The notes below the pieces were generated by a model. It worked only from the letters and a program-made list of their open reading frames with translations, was not told the origin of the DNA and searched no databases. Below are positions 27,328 to 35,309 of a stretch of 64,000 nt of DNA, in pieces; positions within the stretch are counted from its first letter, which is position 1, and each line of letters starts with the position of its first letter. The translations under genes and the position numbers were made by a program. Source of the stretch: Planctomycetota bacterium (GTDB lineage Bacteria > Planctomycetota > Planctomycetia > Pirellulales > Thermoguttaceae); assembly GCA_029550925.1 (NCBI GenBank), contig JAKPGL010000183.1, forward strand, positions 31,619 through 95,618. The letters run 5' to 3'.

Positions 27328-29958
27328 TTACTCAGTCCCCTGGGAGCGTCCGGAAGCCCGTTTTCGGGAAAACCTGCTGCGGCGAGGTTGCGAGGCCCGA
27401 CGGGCCAACAGCTCCAATGCCTGCTCCAAAGTAACCTCTTCGGGCGGCAGTCCGCGAGGCAACGAAGCATTGGTTTGGCCGTCGGTTACATACGGGCCGT
27501 ATCGGCCAACCAGCAAAAGGACCGGCTTGCCCGTAACCGGAGACGCCTCGAACACCCGCAGCGGTTCTTTACTGGCCTGGCTGCGTCGCTGACGGGAGGC
27601 TTTCGGTTGGGCCAGCAAATCCAGGGCTTCCTGAAGGGTGATGGTAAGCGGCGAAAGAGGCTCCGGCAGAGACCGGGTCTGGTCGCCGCATTTGACAAAC
27701 GGGCCATATCGACCGGATTGGACCACAACCGGTTCGCCGGTCTCGGGATGTTTGCCTAGTTCTCTGGGCAGACTCAGCACTTGGAGGGCCAGATCCAAAG
27801 TAACCTCCTCCGGCTTCATGCCTCGTAGCAAGGATGCCTTTTGGGGGTTCTCTTCGTCGTCGGCGCCTCGCTGGACATAGGGTCCGAACCGGCCAGTTTT
27901 CAAATAGACGGGTTTGCCGGTCTGAGGACATACGCCCAGGAGCTGACCGCCGTTTTGGGATTGTTCGAGCAGTTTCAAGGCCGCCGCCGCCGTCAATTCA
28001 TCCGGGGCCATTTTTTCCGGCAGACTGGCCCGCCGATTGCCATGTTCCAGGAAAGGTCCATATCGGCCTACCCGTACATAGATGGGGCCGTTGTCCGGGC
28101 CTGGGGCCTGGCCGATGTAAATGCGACCTACTTCCCGGGCGTTGATTTGGGCGGCCTTTTGCTCCAACTGGGGTTTTAGGCCCGGATGTTCCTTGCCAAA
28201 GTAGAACTCCCGCAAGTAGTCGAGATGTTCCAATTCGCCCCGGCTGATGGCGTCCAGTTCATCCTCCATTTCCGCCGTAAAATCGTAATCCACCAATTCC
28301 GGCAGATGTTGTTCGAGCAGTTGGACCACCGCAAAGGCGGTCCAGGTAGGCACGAGGGCCGACCCTCGTTTGAACACGTAATCCCGGGCGAGAATGGTGT
28401 CGATGATGGCAGCATAGGTGCTAGGTCGGCCAATACCTCGCTTTTCAAGCTCTCGGGTGAGGGTGGCTTCGCTATACCGGGGCGGCGGCTGAGTGGTATG
28501 GACTTTCGCCTCCAACGACTCCACCTGGAGCTTTTCCCCGACGCTAACAGAAGGCAACCGCTTTTCATTGCCGTTGGCCTCTTGAGGGTCGTCGGGGTCC
28601 TCGATATAGGCCCGCAAATAGCCGGGGAAATCGATGATTCGGCCGGTTACTTCAAACAGGGCGTCGTCCAGTTCGATGGTTACGGCGACGGTTCGGCCTC
28701 GCGCGTCGGCCATTTGACAGGCCAGGGTGCGTCGCCAAATCAGTTCGTAGAGTTTTTCCTCATCGGGACCAAGTTCCCCGCGAAGGGTATCCGGATGCTC
28801 GAACGGATGACCGGCCGGTCGAATCGCTTCATGGGCCTCTTGGGCGTTTTTCACTTTCGTTGCATAGACGCGGACTTCCGGCGCGAGATATTCTGGACCG
28901 AATAGCCCCACAACCTCCTGCCGGGCCGCTTCTACAGCCACCGACGCCAAGGAGGTCGAATCCGTCCGCATGTAGGTAATATGGCCGCTTTCATAGAGAT
29001 TCTGAGCCGCCTGCATCGTGCGCCGGGCGGTAAACCCAAACTTTCGGTTGGCCTCTTGTTGGAGGGTGCTGGTGGTAAAAGGTGGATAGGGGCGAGAAAG
29101 GTACGGCTTTTCCTCCACCGAACGGACCACGGCCTCGCCTTGGCGCAGCCGTTCACACAAGGCGTTGGCCGCCGACTCGTCCAGCAGGAATAAAGATGGG
29201 TCTTTCAATTGGCCGGTGGCGGGGTCGAAATCCCGGCTGGTGGGAATCCGTCGGCCTTGGACGGAGACTAAAGCCGCCTGCAATGTCTCCCCTGTCGCTT
29301 TGGCAAACACTCCTAGCAGGTCCCAGTAGGAGGCCGGGACAAAAGCCATCCGCTGCCGTTCCCGCTCCACGATCAACCGGATCGCCACACTCTGGACCCG
29401 GCCGGCCGAGAGCCTCGGCCCAATCTTCCGCCACAAAAGCGGCGAGACCTCATATCCATAGAGTCGGTCCACAATCCGGCGGGCTTCCTGCGCCCGAACC
29501 AGGGCCTCGTCAATTTGACGCGGATGCTCCAGCGCCTCCTGCACCGCCTCTTTGGTAATCTCATGGAAAACCAGACGGCGGACCGGCACCTTCGGCTGTA
29601 ACACCTCACAAAGATGCCAACTGATCGCCTCGCCTTCTCGATCCTCGTCGGTGGCCAGATACAAATCTTTGGCCTTCTTGAGCACCTGTTGGAGCTTTCG
29701 GACCTGTTTGGCCTTCTGCCGAGGGATCACATAAATAGGCCGAAAATTATCATGGACGTTCACCCCCAGATGCCGCCAATCGGCTTGCTTATATTCTTTG
29801 GGAACGTCTTTCGCGCTTTCGGGCAAGTCTCGAATATGGCCGATCGACGCTTCGATCGTAAAACCAGGCCCTAAAAACTTGCTCAGGGTCCGGGCTTTGG
29901 TCGGCGATTCGACAATCACCAAGGAGGTTTCTGAGGAAGCAGACTTTTTTTTAGCCAT
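27328..29958 (-). CDS. topA: DNA topoisomerase I
   Basis: An 876-residue type IA topoisomerase that relaxes negative supercoils. The Toprim domain starts with LVIVESPTKARTL and holds DxDxEG in ATDEDREGEAI. The catalytic tyrosine is in ITYMRTDST (about Tyr328). In place of zinc fingers the C-terminus (from about residue 630) has several TopA_C repeats of the form GKHPETGEPV...GRYGPFVKCG. A basic Ser/Arg/Lys tail follows. The ATG at 29958 is preferred to an upstream TTG. It is a minus-strand gene convergent with gpgS. Confidence 0.97.
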   Translation of the reverse strand: MAKKKSASSETSLVIVESPTKARTLSKFLGPGFTIEASIGHIRDLPESAKDVPKEYKQADWRHLGVNVHDNFRPIYVIPRQKAKQVRKLQQVLKKAKDLYLATDEDREGEAISWHLCEVLQPKVPVRRLVFHEITKEAVQEALEHPRQIDEALVRAQEARRIVDRLYGYEVSPLLWRKIGPRLSAGRVQSVAIRLIVERERQRMAFVPASYWDLLGVFAKATGETLQAALVSVQGRRIPTSRDFDPATGQLKDPSLFLLDESAANALCERLRQGEAVVRSVEEKPYLSRPYPPFTTSTLQQEANRKFGFTARRTMQAAQNLYESGHITYMRTDSTSLASVAVEAARQEVVGLFGPEYLAPEVRVYATKVKNAQEAHEAIRPAGHPFEHPDTLRGELGPDEEKLYELIWRRTLACQMADARGRTVAVTIELDDALFEVTGRIIDFPGYLRAYIEDPDDPQEANGNEKRLPSVSVGEKLQVESLEAKVHTTQPPPRYSEATLTRELEKRGIGRPSTYAAIIDTILARDYVFKRGSALVPTWTAFAVVQLLEQHLPELVDYDFTAEMEDELDAISRGELEHLDYLREFYFGKEHPGLKPQLEQKAAQINAREVGRIYIGQAPGPDNGPIYVRVGRYGPFLEHGNRRASLPEKMAPDELTAAAALKLLEQSQNGGQLLGVCPQTGKPVYLKTGRFGPYVQRGADDEENPQKASLLRGMKPEEVTLDLALQVLSLPRELGKHPETGEPVVVQSGRYGPFVKCGDQTRSLPEPLSPLTITLQEALDLLAQPKASRQRRSQASKEPLRVFEASPVTGKPVLLLVGRYGPYVTDGQTNASLPRGLPPEEVTLEQALELLARRASQPRRSRFSRKRASGRSQGTE

Positions 29959-30350
29959 AGGACTTAGCAAAACCCCACAATAATAAGAAACTTAGTAATC
30001 ATTCGCCGGGAAATAATCCCCTCTTGGCTTTTCCTAAAGGTTTTTGGTAGGTATGCCTTTGGGTATTCCATAGATGTTCTTCCCAAAAAAAGGGAAGCCA
30101 ACACGGCTTTGCAAACTCCCAAAGGTTGTTAAAATAATAGGTTTCCTGAAAGGGGCGGGGCTTCCGCCTCATTTCTTTCGATGGATTTAGGAAGGGTTTT
30201 TTAGAAAGAATACTTCGAGAATGGCACGACACCCCCCACAAACAGGGGGATTTGGGGAGTTTCCTGACCCCAATTCTCACCAAATAAGGGGGTTTTCTAA
30301 GTTTTGTCAAGCGGAAAAGTTTTGGCAATCCCACCAAAGAGGGGTTTTTT
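29959..30350. other. Divergent intergenic region topA / PpiD-like gene
   Basis: 392 bp without a supported gene. Inverted pieces AAACCCCCTTATTT-like and CTTCCC/GGGAAG dyads are present, but no convincing promoter pair. AGAGGGG lies before the ATG at 30351. Confidence 0.35.
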
Positions 30351-33113
30351 ATGGCTAGTCCTTTCAGCATCTTTCGGAAACATCAAAAAGCTTTTTTGGC
30401 AGTGTTGGCCCTGTTGGCCATGATCGCTTTCGTGTTTTTGTCCGGTCCGGTATTCGACTCGCTCACCAGCAGTGCCGTCCGAAATCCCGTTGTGGTAAGC
30501 ACGAAGAGCTATGGGAACCTGACCGAGGCGGATTTGGCCAACTTGATCCGGCAGCAAACGATGGTGCTTACCTTTTTTGAACGGATTTATCGGACCATGG
30601 GATTGATGTTGCCGGTGGAACCCCCTTCGGAAGAGGCCGTAGTGGAGACATGGATTTTAGCCAATCGGGCGAGGGAACTAGGCGTCGTCATCAGCAATCA
30701 AACCATTAACGCCTATCTGCAAGAGATGACCGGGGGGAAGATTCCCCGAGAAACGTTTCGGCAGATCCTTCGAGAGCTGCATCTCTCGGACCGGCAGTTG
30801 TTCGAGGCGCTTCGGATGCGGCTAGCGGCCCAGCAAATGCTCGAAATAATCCAGTTCAGCGTGCTCCCGACCACCCCCGCCCAACGGTGGGACTATTATC
30901 AACGGCTGAATCGGCGGGCTACGGTGGAGCTAGTCGCCGAGCCGGTCGCCAAGTATGTCGATCGCATCGCGGAGCCCGACGAAGCTACTCTGAAGGAGTT
31001 CTTCGAAAAATATAAAGAAAACTATTATGACCCCAGTTTACCGCAACCCGGTTTCCGTCGGCCGCATCGCGTGGTGGTCGAATATCTGAAGGCCGATATT
31101 GCCCAATTCATTGAACCCGCCTCCATCACCAAAGAACAAATTCAGCAGTATTACGAGAAAAACAAAGAAGTTCATTACCTCCGAAGCAAATTGCCTCCGG
31201 TCGAAAAGACCCTTCCCAAACAGTCCGCTCCTGCAGAACCGGGAAAGCCTGCCGAAGAAAAAACTCCTTCTTCGCCCCCGGAAAAACCTTCCGCTAAACC
31301 CACAGAACCCGCTTCGCCAAAATCTCCTGAAGAAAAGGCTGCTCAAGAAAAACAGTCTCCCTCTGGGGACGCAAAACCCTCTTCGGCGCCGAAACCAGAG
31401 GAAAAGCTCACGACCGATAAACCGCCGGCAGAAAAACCCTCGGCGGAAAAACCGCCGGCAGAAAAAAGTTCGGCGGAAAAAACTCCGCCGGAAAAACCTC
31501 CTTTAGAAAAGCCTGGGCCGGAGAAATCAAAATCCGTCGGTCCTGAGCCGACCCCGGCGGAAAAGTCCGGTTCGGAAAAGTCCGGCGGAGAAAAAGCTCC
31601 TAAGGAAAAACCCGCCAGTTCTCCTCCGGCTGCCAAGGGAACGTCGGGCGCCGCGGATCAGGAGAAGATACGTTTCTTCTTTGTTGGACTTTCTGGAGAG
31701 TCCGAGGCGGAGGGAGACGGAGACTCTGGCCTTTGGAACACCTCGGCCGAGTCGGAACAACCGGCGCCGAAGCCGTCGGCTTCTCCAGAGTCTGGGGAGA
31801 AAGGTTCGGCTTCCTCTGGGGCGAAAGAAGCGGTGCGTGGAGAGAAAGGGGAGAAATCGGCTTCTGCCGGTTCGGAGGCGTCAAAAGGAGAAGTTCCGGC
31901 GGCTTCGAGCCAACCTGGAACTAAGGGCCCGGAATCCAAACCCACCCCGCCTGGAAAGCAGGGGCCATCCGAATCGCCCGGGGCGGCGGAAGCAGCCAAA
32001 CCCGGCGAAAAGCCATCCGGCGCTTCTGTTCCTGCAACGCCGGAGACATCGAAGTATCTCTCCTTGGAGGAGGTGGAGGGGGAGATTCGGGAGGTGTTAG
32101 CCCGTGGGCAGGCCCAGGCGAAGATCGAGCAGATGCTCCAGAAGATACGCGATCAAATGAACGTCTATTCGCAGTCGCGGTTGGCCGCCGTCTCTCGGGG
32201 AAACGAGCCCCCCCCGCCGCCAAATTTGGAGGCGCTGGCCAAACAATACGGCCTGCAATACCGCAAGACGCCTTTGGCGGCGGAATGGCAATTCCGCCGC
32301 GACTATCGGGACCTTGCCCAAGCCCAAATTGCCGGACGGGAGTCGGTGATCCAATTTCTTTACTATCAAGGTCGGCCTCTGTTGCAGGCCGCCTTGGCGC
32401 AGGACGTGGACTCCTATTATCTGTTCTGGAAACTGGAAGATGCCAAGGAGGCAATCCCCTCCTGGGACTATAGCGAAGCGGAACGTCTGGAGAAGGAAGC
32501 CGAAAAAGCTGCTCAGCAGGGGAAGGACCAAGAGGCGGCGGCGCTCCGGCAACAAGCTCAACGGGCGCGCAAAGATACCGAGCAAGTCCGTCAGGAAGTG
32601 CTGCGGGCCTGGAAGATGGACCAAGCCAGGAGTTTGGCCCGCAATCGGGCCGCCCAATTGGCCGAGTTGGCCCGCAAAACCGGCCGCTCGCTCCAGGAAG
32701 CGCTGGCCAAAGAGCCGGGAGTTACCGTCTTGGAATCGGGACCGTTTAGTTGGCTGACGCACGGGACGATTTCGCCCCGGCTTTTTATGCAGGCGCCGCC
32801 GCCCCGAATTAGCGACGTGCCTCATGTGGAGGCGGCAGGGGAAGAGTTTATGGAAGCCGTCTTCCGGTTGCAACCCGGCGAGACGGCTGTGGCGTTCAAT
32901 CGACCGCAAACCGTGGCCTATGTGGTCCGGGTCAAATCCTTTGAACCTTCGCAGGAAGTGTTGTGGAAGATGTTCTTGGCCGAACCGTACGCCGACTATT
33001 CCAGCGTCGCCGTCTTCGACCAACAGAAAATCCGCTCCGCATGGATGGAAGAACTCAAACGCTCCATTGGGTTCCGATGGGAGCGTACTGCTCATCCGGG
33101 CGGAGAACGATAA
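30351..33113 (+). CDS. PpiD/SurA-like membrane-anchored periplasmic chaperone with a large low-complexity insert
   Basis: A 920-residue protein. A short cytosolic start (FSIFRKHQKAF), one transmembrane helix (about 14-33) and a SurA_N-like helical domain (about 50-235) resemble PpiD, a folding helper for exported proteins. From about residue 285 to 565 comes a Pro/Lys/Glu/Ser/Ala-rich stretch with many PPAEKP-type units, then a helical region (YLSLEEVEGEIREVL) and a C-terminal domain with Ala/Gln/Arg-rich coiled coil. No clear parvulin active site is visible, so isomerase activity is doubtful. Its stop codon TAA is the first triplet of a family B repeat. Confidence 0.72.
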   Translation: MASPFSIFRKHQKAFLAVLALLAMIAFVFLSGPVFDSLTSSAVRNPVVVSTKSYGNLTEADLANLIRQQTMVLTFFERIYRTMGLMLPVEPPSEEAVVETWILANRARELGVVISNQTINAYLQEMTGGKIPRETFRQILRELHLSDRQLFEALRMRLAAQQMLEIIQFSVLPTTPAQRWDYYQRLNRRATVELVAEPVAKYVDRIAEPDEATLKEFFEKYKENYYDPSLPQPGFRRPHRVVVEYLKADIAQFIEPASITKEQIQQYYEKNKEVHYLRSKLPPVEKTLPKQSAPAEPGKPAEEKTPSSPPEKPSAKPTEPASPKSPEEKAAQEKQSPSGDAKPSSAPKPEEKLTTDKPPAEKPSAEKPPAEKSSAEKTPPEKPPLEKPGPEKSKSVGPEPTPAEKSGSEKSGGEKAPKEKPASSPPAAKGTSGAADQEKIRFFFVGLSGESEAEGDGDSGLWNTSAESEQPAPKPSASPESGEKGSASSGAKEAVRGEKGEKSASAGSEASKGEVPAASSQPGTKGPESKPTPPGKQGPSESPGAAEAAKPGEKPSGASVPATPETSKYLSLEEVEGEIREVLARGQAQAKIEQMLQKIRDQMNVYSQSRLAAVSRGNEPPPPPNLEALAKQYGLQYRKTPLAAEWQFRRDYRDLAQAQIAGRESVIQFLYYQGRPLLQAALAQDVDSYYLFWKLEDAKEAIPSWDYSEAERLEKEAEKAAQQGKDQEAAALRQQAQRARKDTEQVRQEVLRAWKMDQARSLARNRAAQLAELARKTGRSLQEALAKEPGVTVLESGPFSWLTHGTISPRLFMQAPPPRISDVPHVEAAGEEFMEAVFRLQPGETAVAFNRPQTVAYVVRVKSFEPSQEVLWKMFLAEPYADYSSVAVFDQQKIRSAWMEELKRSIGFRWERTAHPGGER

Positions 33114-33203
33114 GAGCCTCTAACACAATGACCGTCCCCATTACCCTTCGAGGGGAGGAAGCCCTGCCAATTCGTTCAGGATTTCATTTTGTTCGAGGTT
33201 CTA
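33111..33203. repeat. Family B short inverted-repeat element, copy 1
   Basis: A 93-bp element with left arm TAAGAGCCTCTAACACAATG (33111-33130) and right arm TCATTTTGTTCGAGGTTCTA (33184-33203), mutually inverted with a few mismatches. A small CCC/GGG dyad is in the middle. The first three bases are the stop codon of the preceding gene. Confidence 0.7.
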
Positions 33204-33270
33204 CGCTTGGCGGCGGCGTCCGTTGCAGACAGTGCAAAGAGGATCTGTTCCTAGAATAGCCCATCCCGCC

Positions 33271-33786
33271 ATGCCGTCTTCTCAACAACATCCTGCTGCT
33301 TGGCCCATAGAGAAACTCTTGGCCGAGTGTCAAAGCCGTCGTTTGCGTCGGAGCGGCCCGGGGGGACAACATCGCAACAAGGTGGAAACCGCCTGGTGGA
33401 TCTGCCATGCGCCCACCGGCGTTACCGCCGAGGCCAACGAACGCCGCTCACAGGCGGAAAACCGTCGGCAAGCCCTTTTCCGACTCCGGGTCAATCTAGC
33501 CCTGGAAGTCCGGCAGCCGATTCCCGCCGGCTATCAGCCCAGTCCCCTTTGGCAGAGCAGGTGTTCGTCTGGTCGAGTGTCCGTCAACCCGGAACATGAG
33601 GATTTTCCGGCTCTTTTGGCCGAGGCCCTGGATGTCCTGGCCGCGAGCGGTGCAGAGCCGAAACTGGCCGCCGAAACACTCGGCTGCACCGCCTCCCAAC
33701 TGGTGAAATTTCTCAAAAAAGAGCTGCGGGCGCTAGCACTGGTGAATACCTGGCGGAAGGCCGGTGGTTTACACCCCTTGCAGTAA
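33271..33786 (+). CDS. Release-factor-like GGQ-domain protein (ribosome rescue type)
   Basis: A 171-residue protein carrying only the peptidyl-tRNA hydrolysis domain of class I release factors: RRSGPGGQHRNKVETA with GGQ at 31-33. It lacks the codon-recognition domains. It resembles bacterial ArfB/PrfH-like proteins that hydrolyse peptidyl-tRNA on stalled ribosomes, although it has a C-terminal helical segment (KFLKKELRALALVNTWR) instead of the usual basic ArfB tail. An in-frame TTG at 33223 could extend it; ATG 33271 gives the better family start. No good ribosome-binding site is seen for either. Confidence 0.82.
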   Translation: MPSSQQHPAAWPIEKLLAECQSRRLRRSGPGGQHRNKVETAWWICHAPTGVTAEANERRSQAENRRQALFRLRVNLALEVRQPIPAGYQPSPLWQSRCSSGRVSVNPEHEDFPALLAEALDVLAASGAEPKLAAETLGCTASQLVKFLKKELRALALVNTWRKAGGLHPLQ

Positions 33787-33830
33787 ACCGATAGGAACAA
33801 ATATAGTCGTTCCAGGAGAAACTAAGATTC

Positions 33831-33867
33831 CATTCGGCTAAAATCTTAGTAACATTTTAGCCGAATG
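33831..33867. repeat. Head-to-head family A termini forming a perfect dyad
   Basis: CATTCGGCTAAAAT (33831-33844) is a perfect inverted match to ATTTTAGCCGAATG (33854-33867), 9 bases apart. A lone right terminus thus abuts copy 3, as if one element inserted at the end of another. Confidence 0.75.
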
Positions 33868-34055
33868 CAGTACCTTGTCATTCCCGCGCAAGCTCTCAAT
33901 CCAGGGGCCTATGAAGCGGCTACTTTGTTATTCCTCCCAAGTAGCGGCTGCAAGAAGCCTAGATTCCCGCTAGAGCGGGAATGACATATTTGCCGGAAAA
34001 ATCTCGGGGTTTGCTAAGAAAATCTCGGCACTTCTACACTCGGCTGAATAATTAC
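33849..34055. repeat. Family A MITE-like element, copy 3 (core inverted)
   Basis: A 207-bp copy with left terminus GTAACATTTTAGCCGAATGC and a diverged right terminus ending AATTAC at 34055. The core, including the GGCTGCAAGAAGCCTAGATT segment (33948-33967), is in the opposite orientation to copies 1 and 2. AAATCTTA flanks both ends exactly (33841-33848; 34056-34063), an apparent 8-bp target duplication. Confidence 0.85.
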
Positions 34056-34162
34056 AAATCTTACAGGAATTCTATGCTGCTCCCTCCGACCCGGCAGAAA
34101 CCAGATTTTTGGGCTTTCCGAGGGATGGCCAATTTGGTGCAATTCCAATAATACCGAACGGG

Positions 34163-34582
34163 ATGGGTACGGTTATGCTGGAATGGATTTCGGGACATAA
34201 AGCGCTGATGGCTTGGTTGGGGGCGGCGTCGGCGCTGATGTTTGTCGGCACGTTGGTTGCGGTACCCTTTGTCGTGGCCTGGCTGCCCAAGGACTATTTC
34301 CGCCGACGGCGACGTAAAGAACTTCTCCAAACCAGTCGGCATCCGGCTTTTCGGTTGGCCTGGTGGGTGGTCAAAAATGTGTTGGCCGTCTTGCTGATCT
34401 TGCTGGGAATAGCCATGCTGGTGTTGCCCGGCCAAGGGGTCTTGACGATCCTGCTAGGCTTGGTGCTGTTGGATTTTCCCGGCAAACGGCGTGTGGAATT
34501 GGCTCTGGTCCGTCGGCCCCGGGTACTGGCTTCGCTCAATTGGCTCCGCTGCAAAATGGGCCGACCTCCACTAGAGGTATAA
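34163..34582 (+). CDS. PGPGW-family small membrane protein
   Basis: A 139-residue protein with two or three transmembrane helices: about 14-38 (MAWLGAASALMFVGTLVAVPFVVAW) and 75-103 (VVKNVLAVLLILLGIAML and LTILLGLVLL). The family's PGPGW-like turn reads LVLPGQGVLTILLGL. A basic RRRRRK stretch lies between the helices. Function of the family is unknown. The start is uncertain between ATG 34163 and ATG 34175. It heads a run of three same-strand genes spaced by about 60 bp, ending in the acyltransferase/ligase fusion, so a link to membrane lipid handling is possible. Confidence 0.75.
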   Translation: MGTVMLEWISGHKALMAWLGAASALMFVGTLVAVPFVVAWLPKDYFRRRRRKELLQTSRHPAFRLAWWVVKNVLAVLLILLGIAMLVLPGQGVLTILLGLVLLDFPGKRRVELALVRRPRVLASLNWLRCKMGRPPLEV

Positions 34583-34644
34583 AATGAAGAATATCCCGAA
34601 GCACGATTCATAGTAGCTTTGCTGTAGGTCAGGAAACCCCGGCG

Positions 34645-35253
34645 ATGCCGCTGTTGATCGACGGATACAATCTGTTGCACATGTTGGGTTGGATTGACTC
34701 CAGGCGAGGTCCGAAGGCGTTGGCCGAGGCCCGGGGGCGGTTGGTGCGTTTTTTGGCCGGGGTGCTCAGCCCTGCCCAACGGGCACAGACGACGGTGGTG
34801 TTCGATGCTGCCCAGCCGCCGCCCTTGGCCGCCCGGCTGCTCCGACCCGAAGGGATCACTGTGCGGTTTGCCGTCGGCTACAGTAGCGCCGACGAACTTT
34901 TGGAAGAATTGATCGACCAGGCGCAGGCGCCCAAAAGTTATGTGGTGGTTTCCAGCGATCGGCGGGTGCAGCGGGCGGCCCTGCGTCGGCAGATGGAGGC
35001 GGTGGATTGCGGGACGTGGTATGAACGGCTCCTGGCCAAACGCCCTACGCATCGGTCTGCGGCCGAAGAAGTACGCCCTCCGTGGACCTATATGCCTCTT
35101 TCGGATTGGGAAGTGGAACAATGGGTGCGCACTTTTTATGGACAAGAGAGTCCGGAACCGGAAAGGACCGCACCGCAGCCGCCCGAAGAACTCTCCGATC
35201 TGGCCGACAACCCCTTTCCGCCCGGCTACGCAGAGGATGAGGAAGAGCGGTAA
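34645..35253 (+). CDS. NYN-domain (YacP/Rae1-like) ribonuclease family protein
   Basis: A 202-residue protein with the PIN-like NYN fold: LLIDGYNLLHML at the start, TTVVFDAAQPPP in the middle and VVVSSDRRVQRAA towards the end supply the acidic residues typical of YacP. Bacillus Rae1, the best-known member, is a ribosome-associated endoribonuclease. The C-terminal 50 residues are acidic and Pro-rich. It lies 62 bp after the PGPGW gene and 56 bp before the acyltransferase fusion. The RNA target here is unknown. Confidence 0.85.
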   Translation: MPLLIDGYNLLHMLGWIDSRRGPKALAEARGRLVRFLAGVLSPAQRAQTTVVFDAAQPPPLAARLLRPEGITVRFAVGYSSADELLEELIDQAQAPKSYVVVSSDRRVQRAALRRQMEAVDCGTWYERLLAKRPTHRSAAEEVRPPWTYMPLSDWEVEQWVRTFYGQESPEPERTAPQPPEELSDLADNPFPPGYAEDEEER

Positions 35254-35309
35254 AATCTCGGCGACGTGTTGAACCATTTCCGAGGGCTAGAAAGTAAGGT
35301 CGTTTGTCT

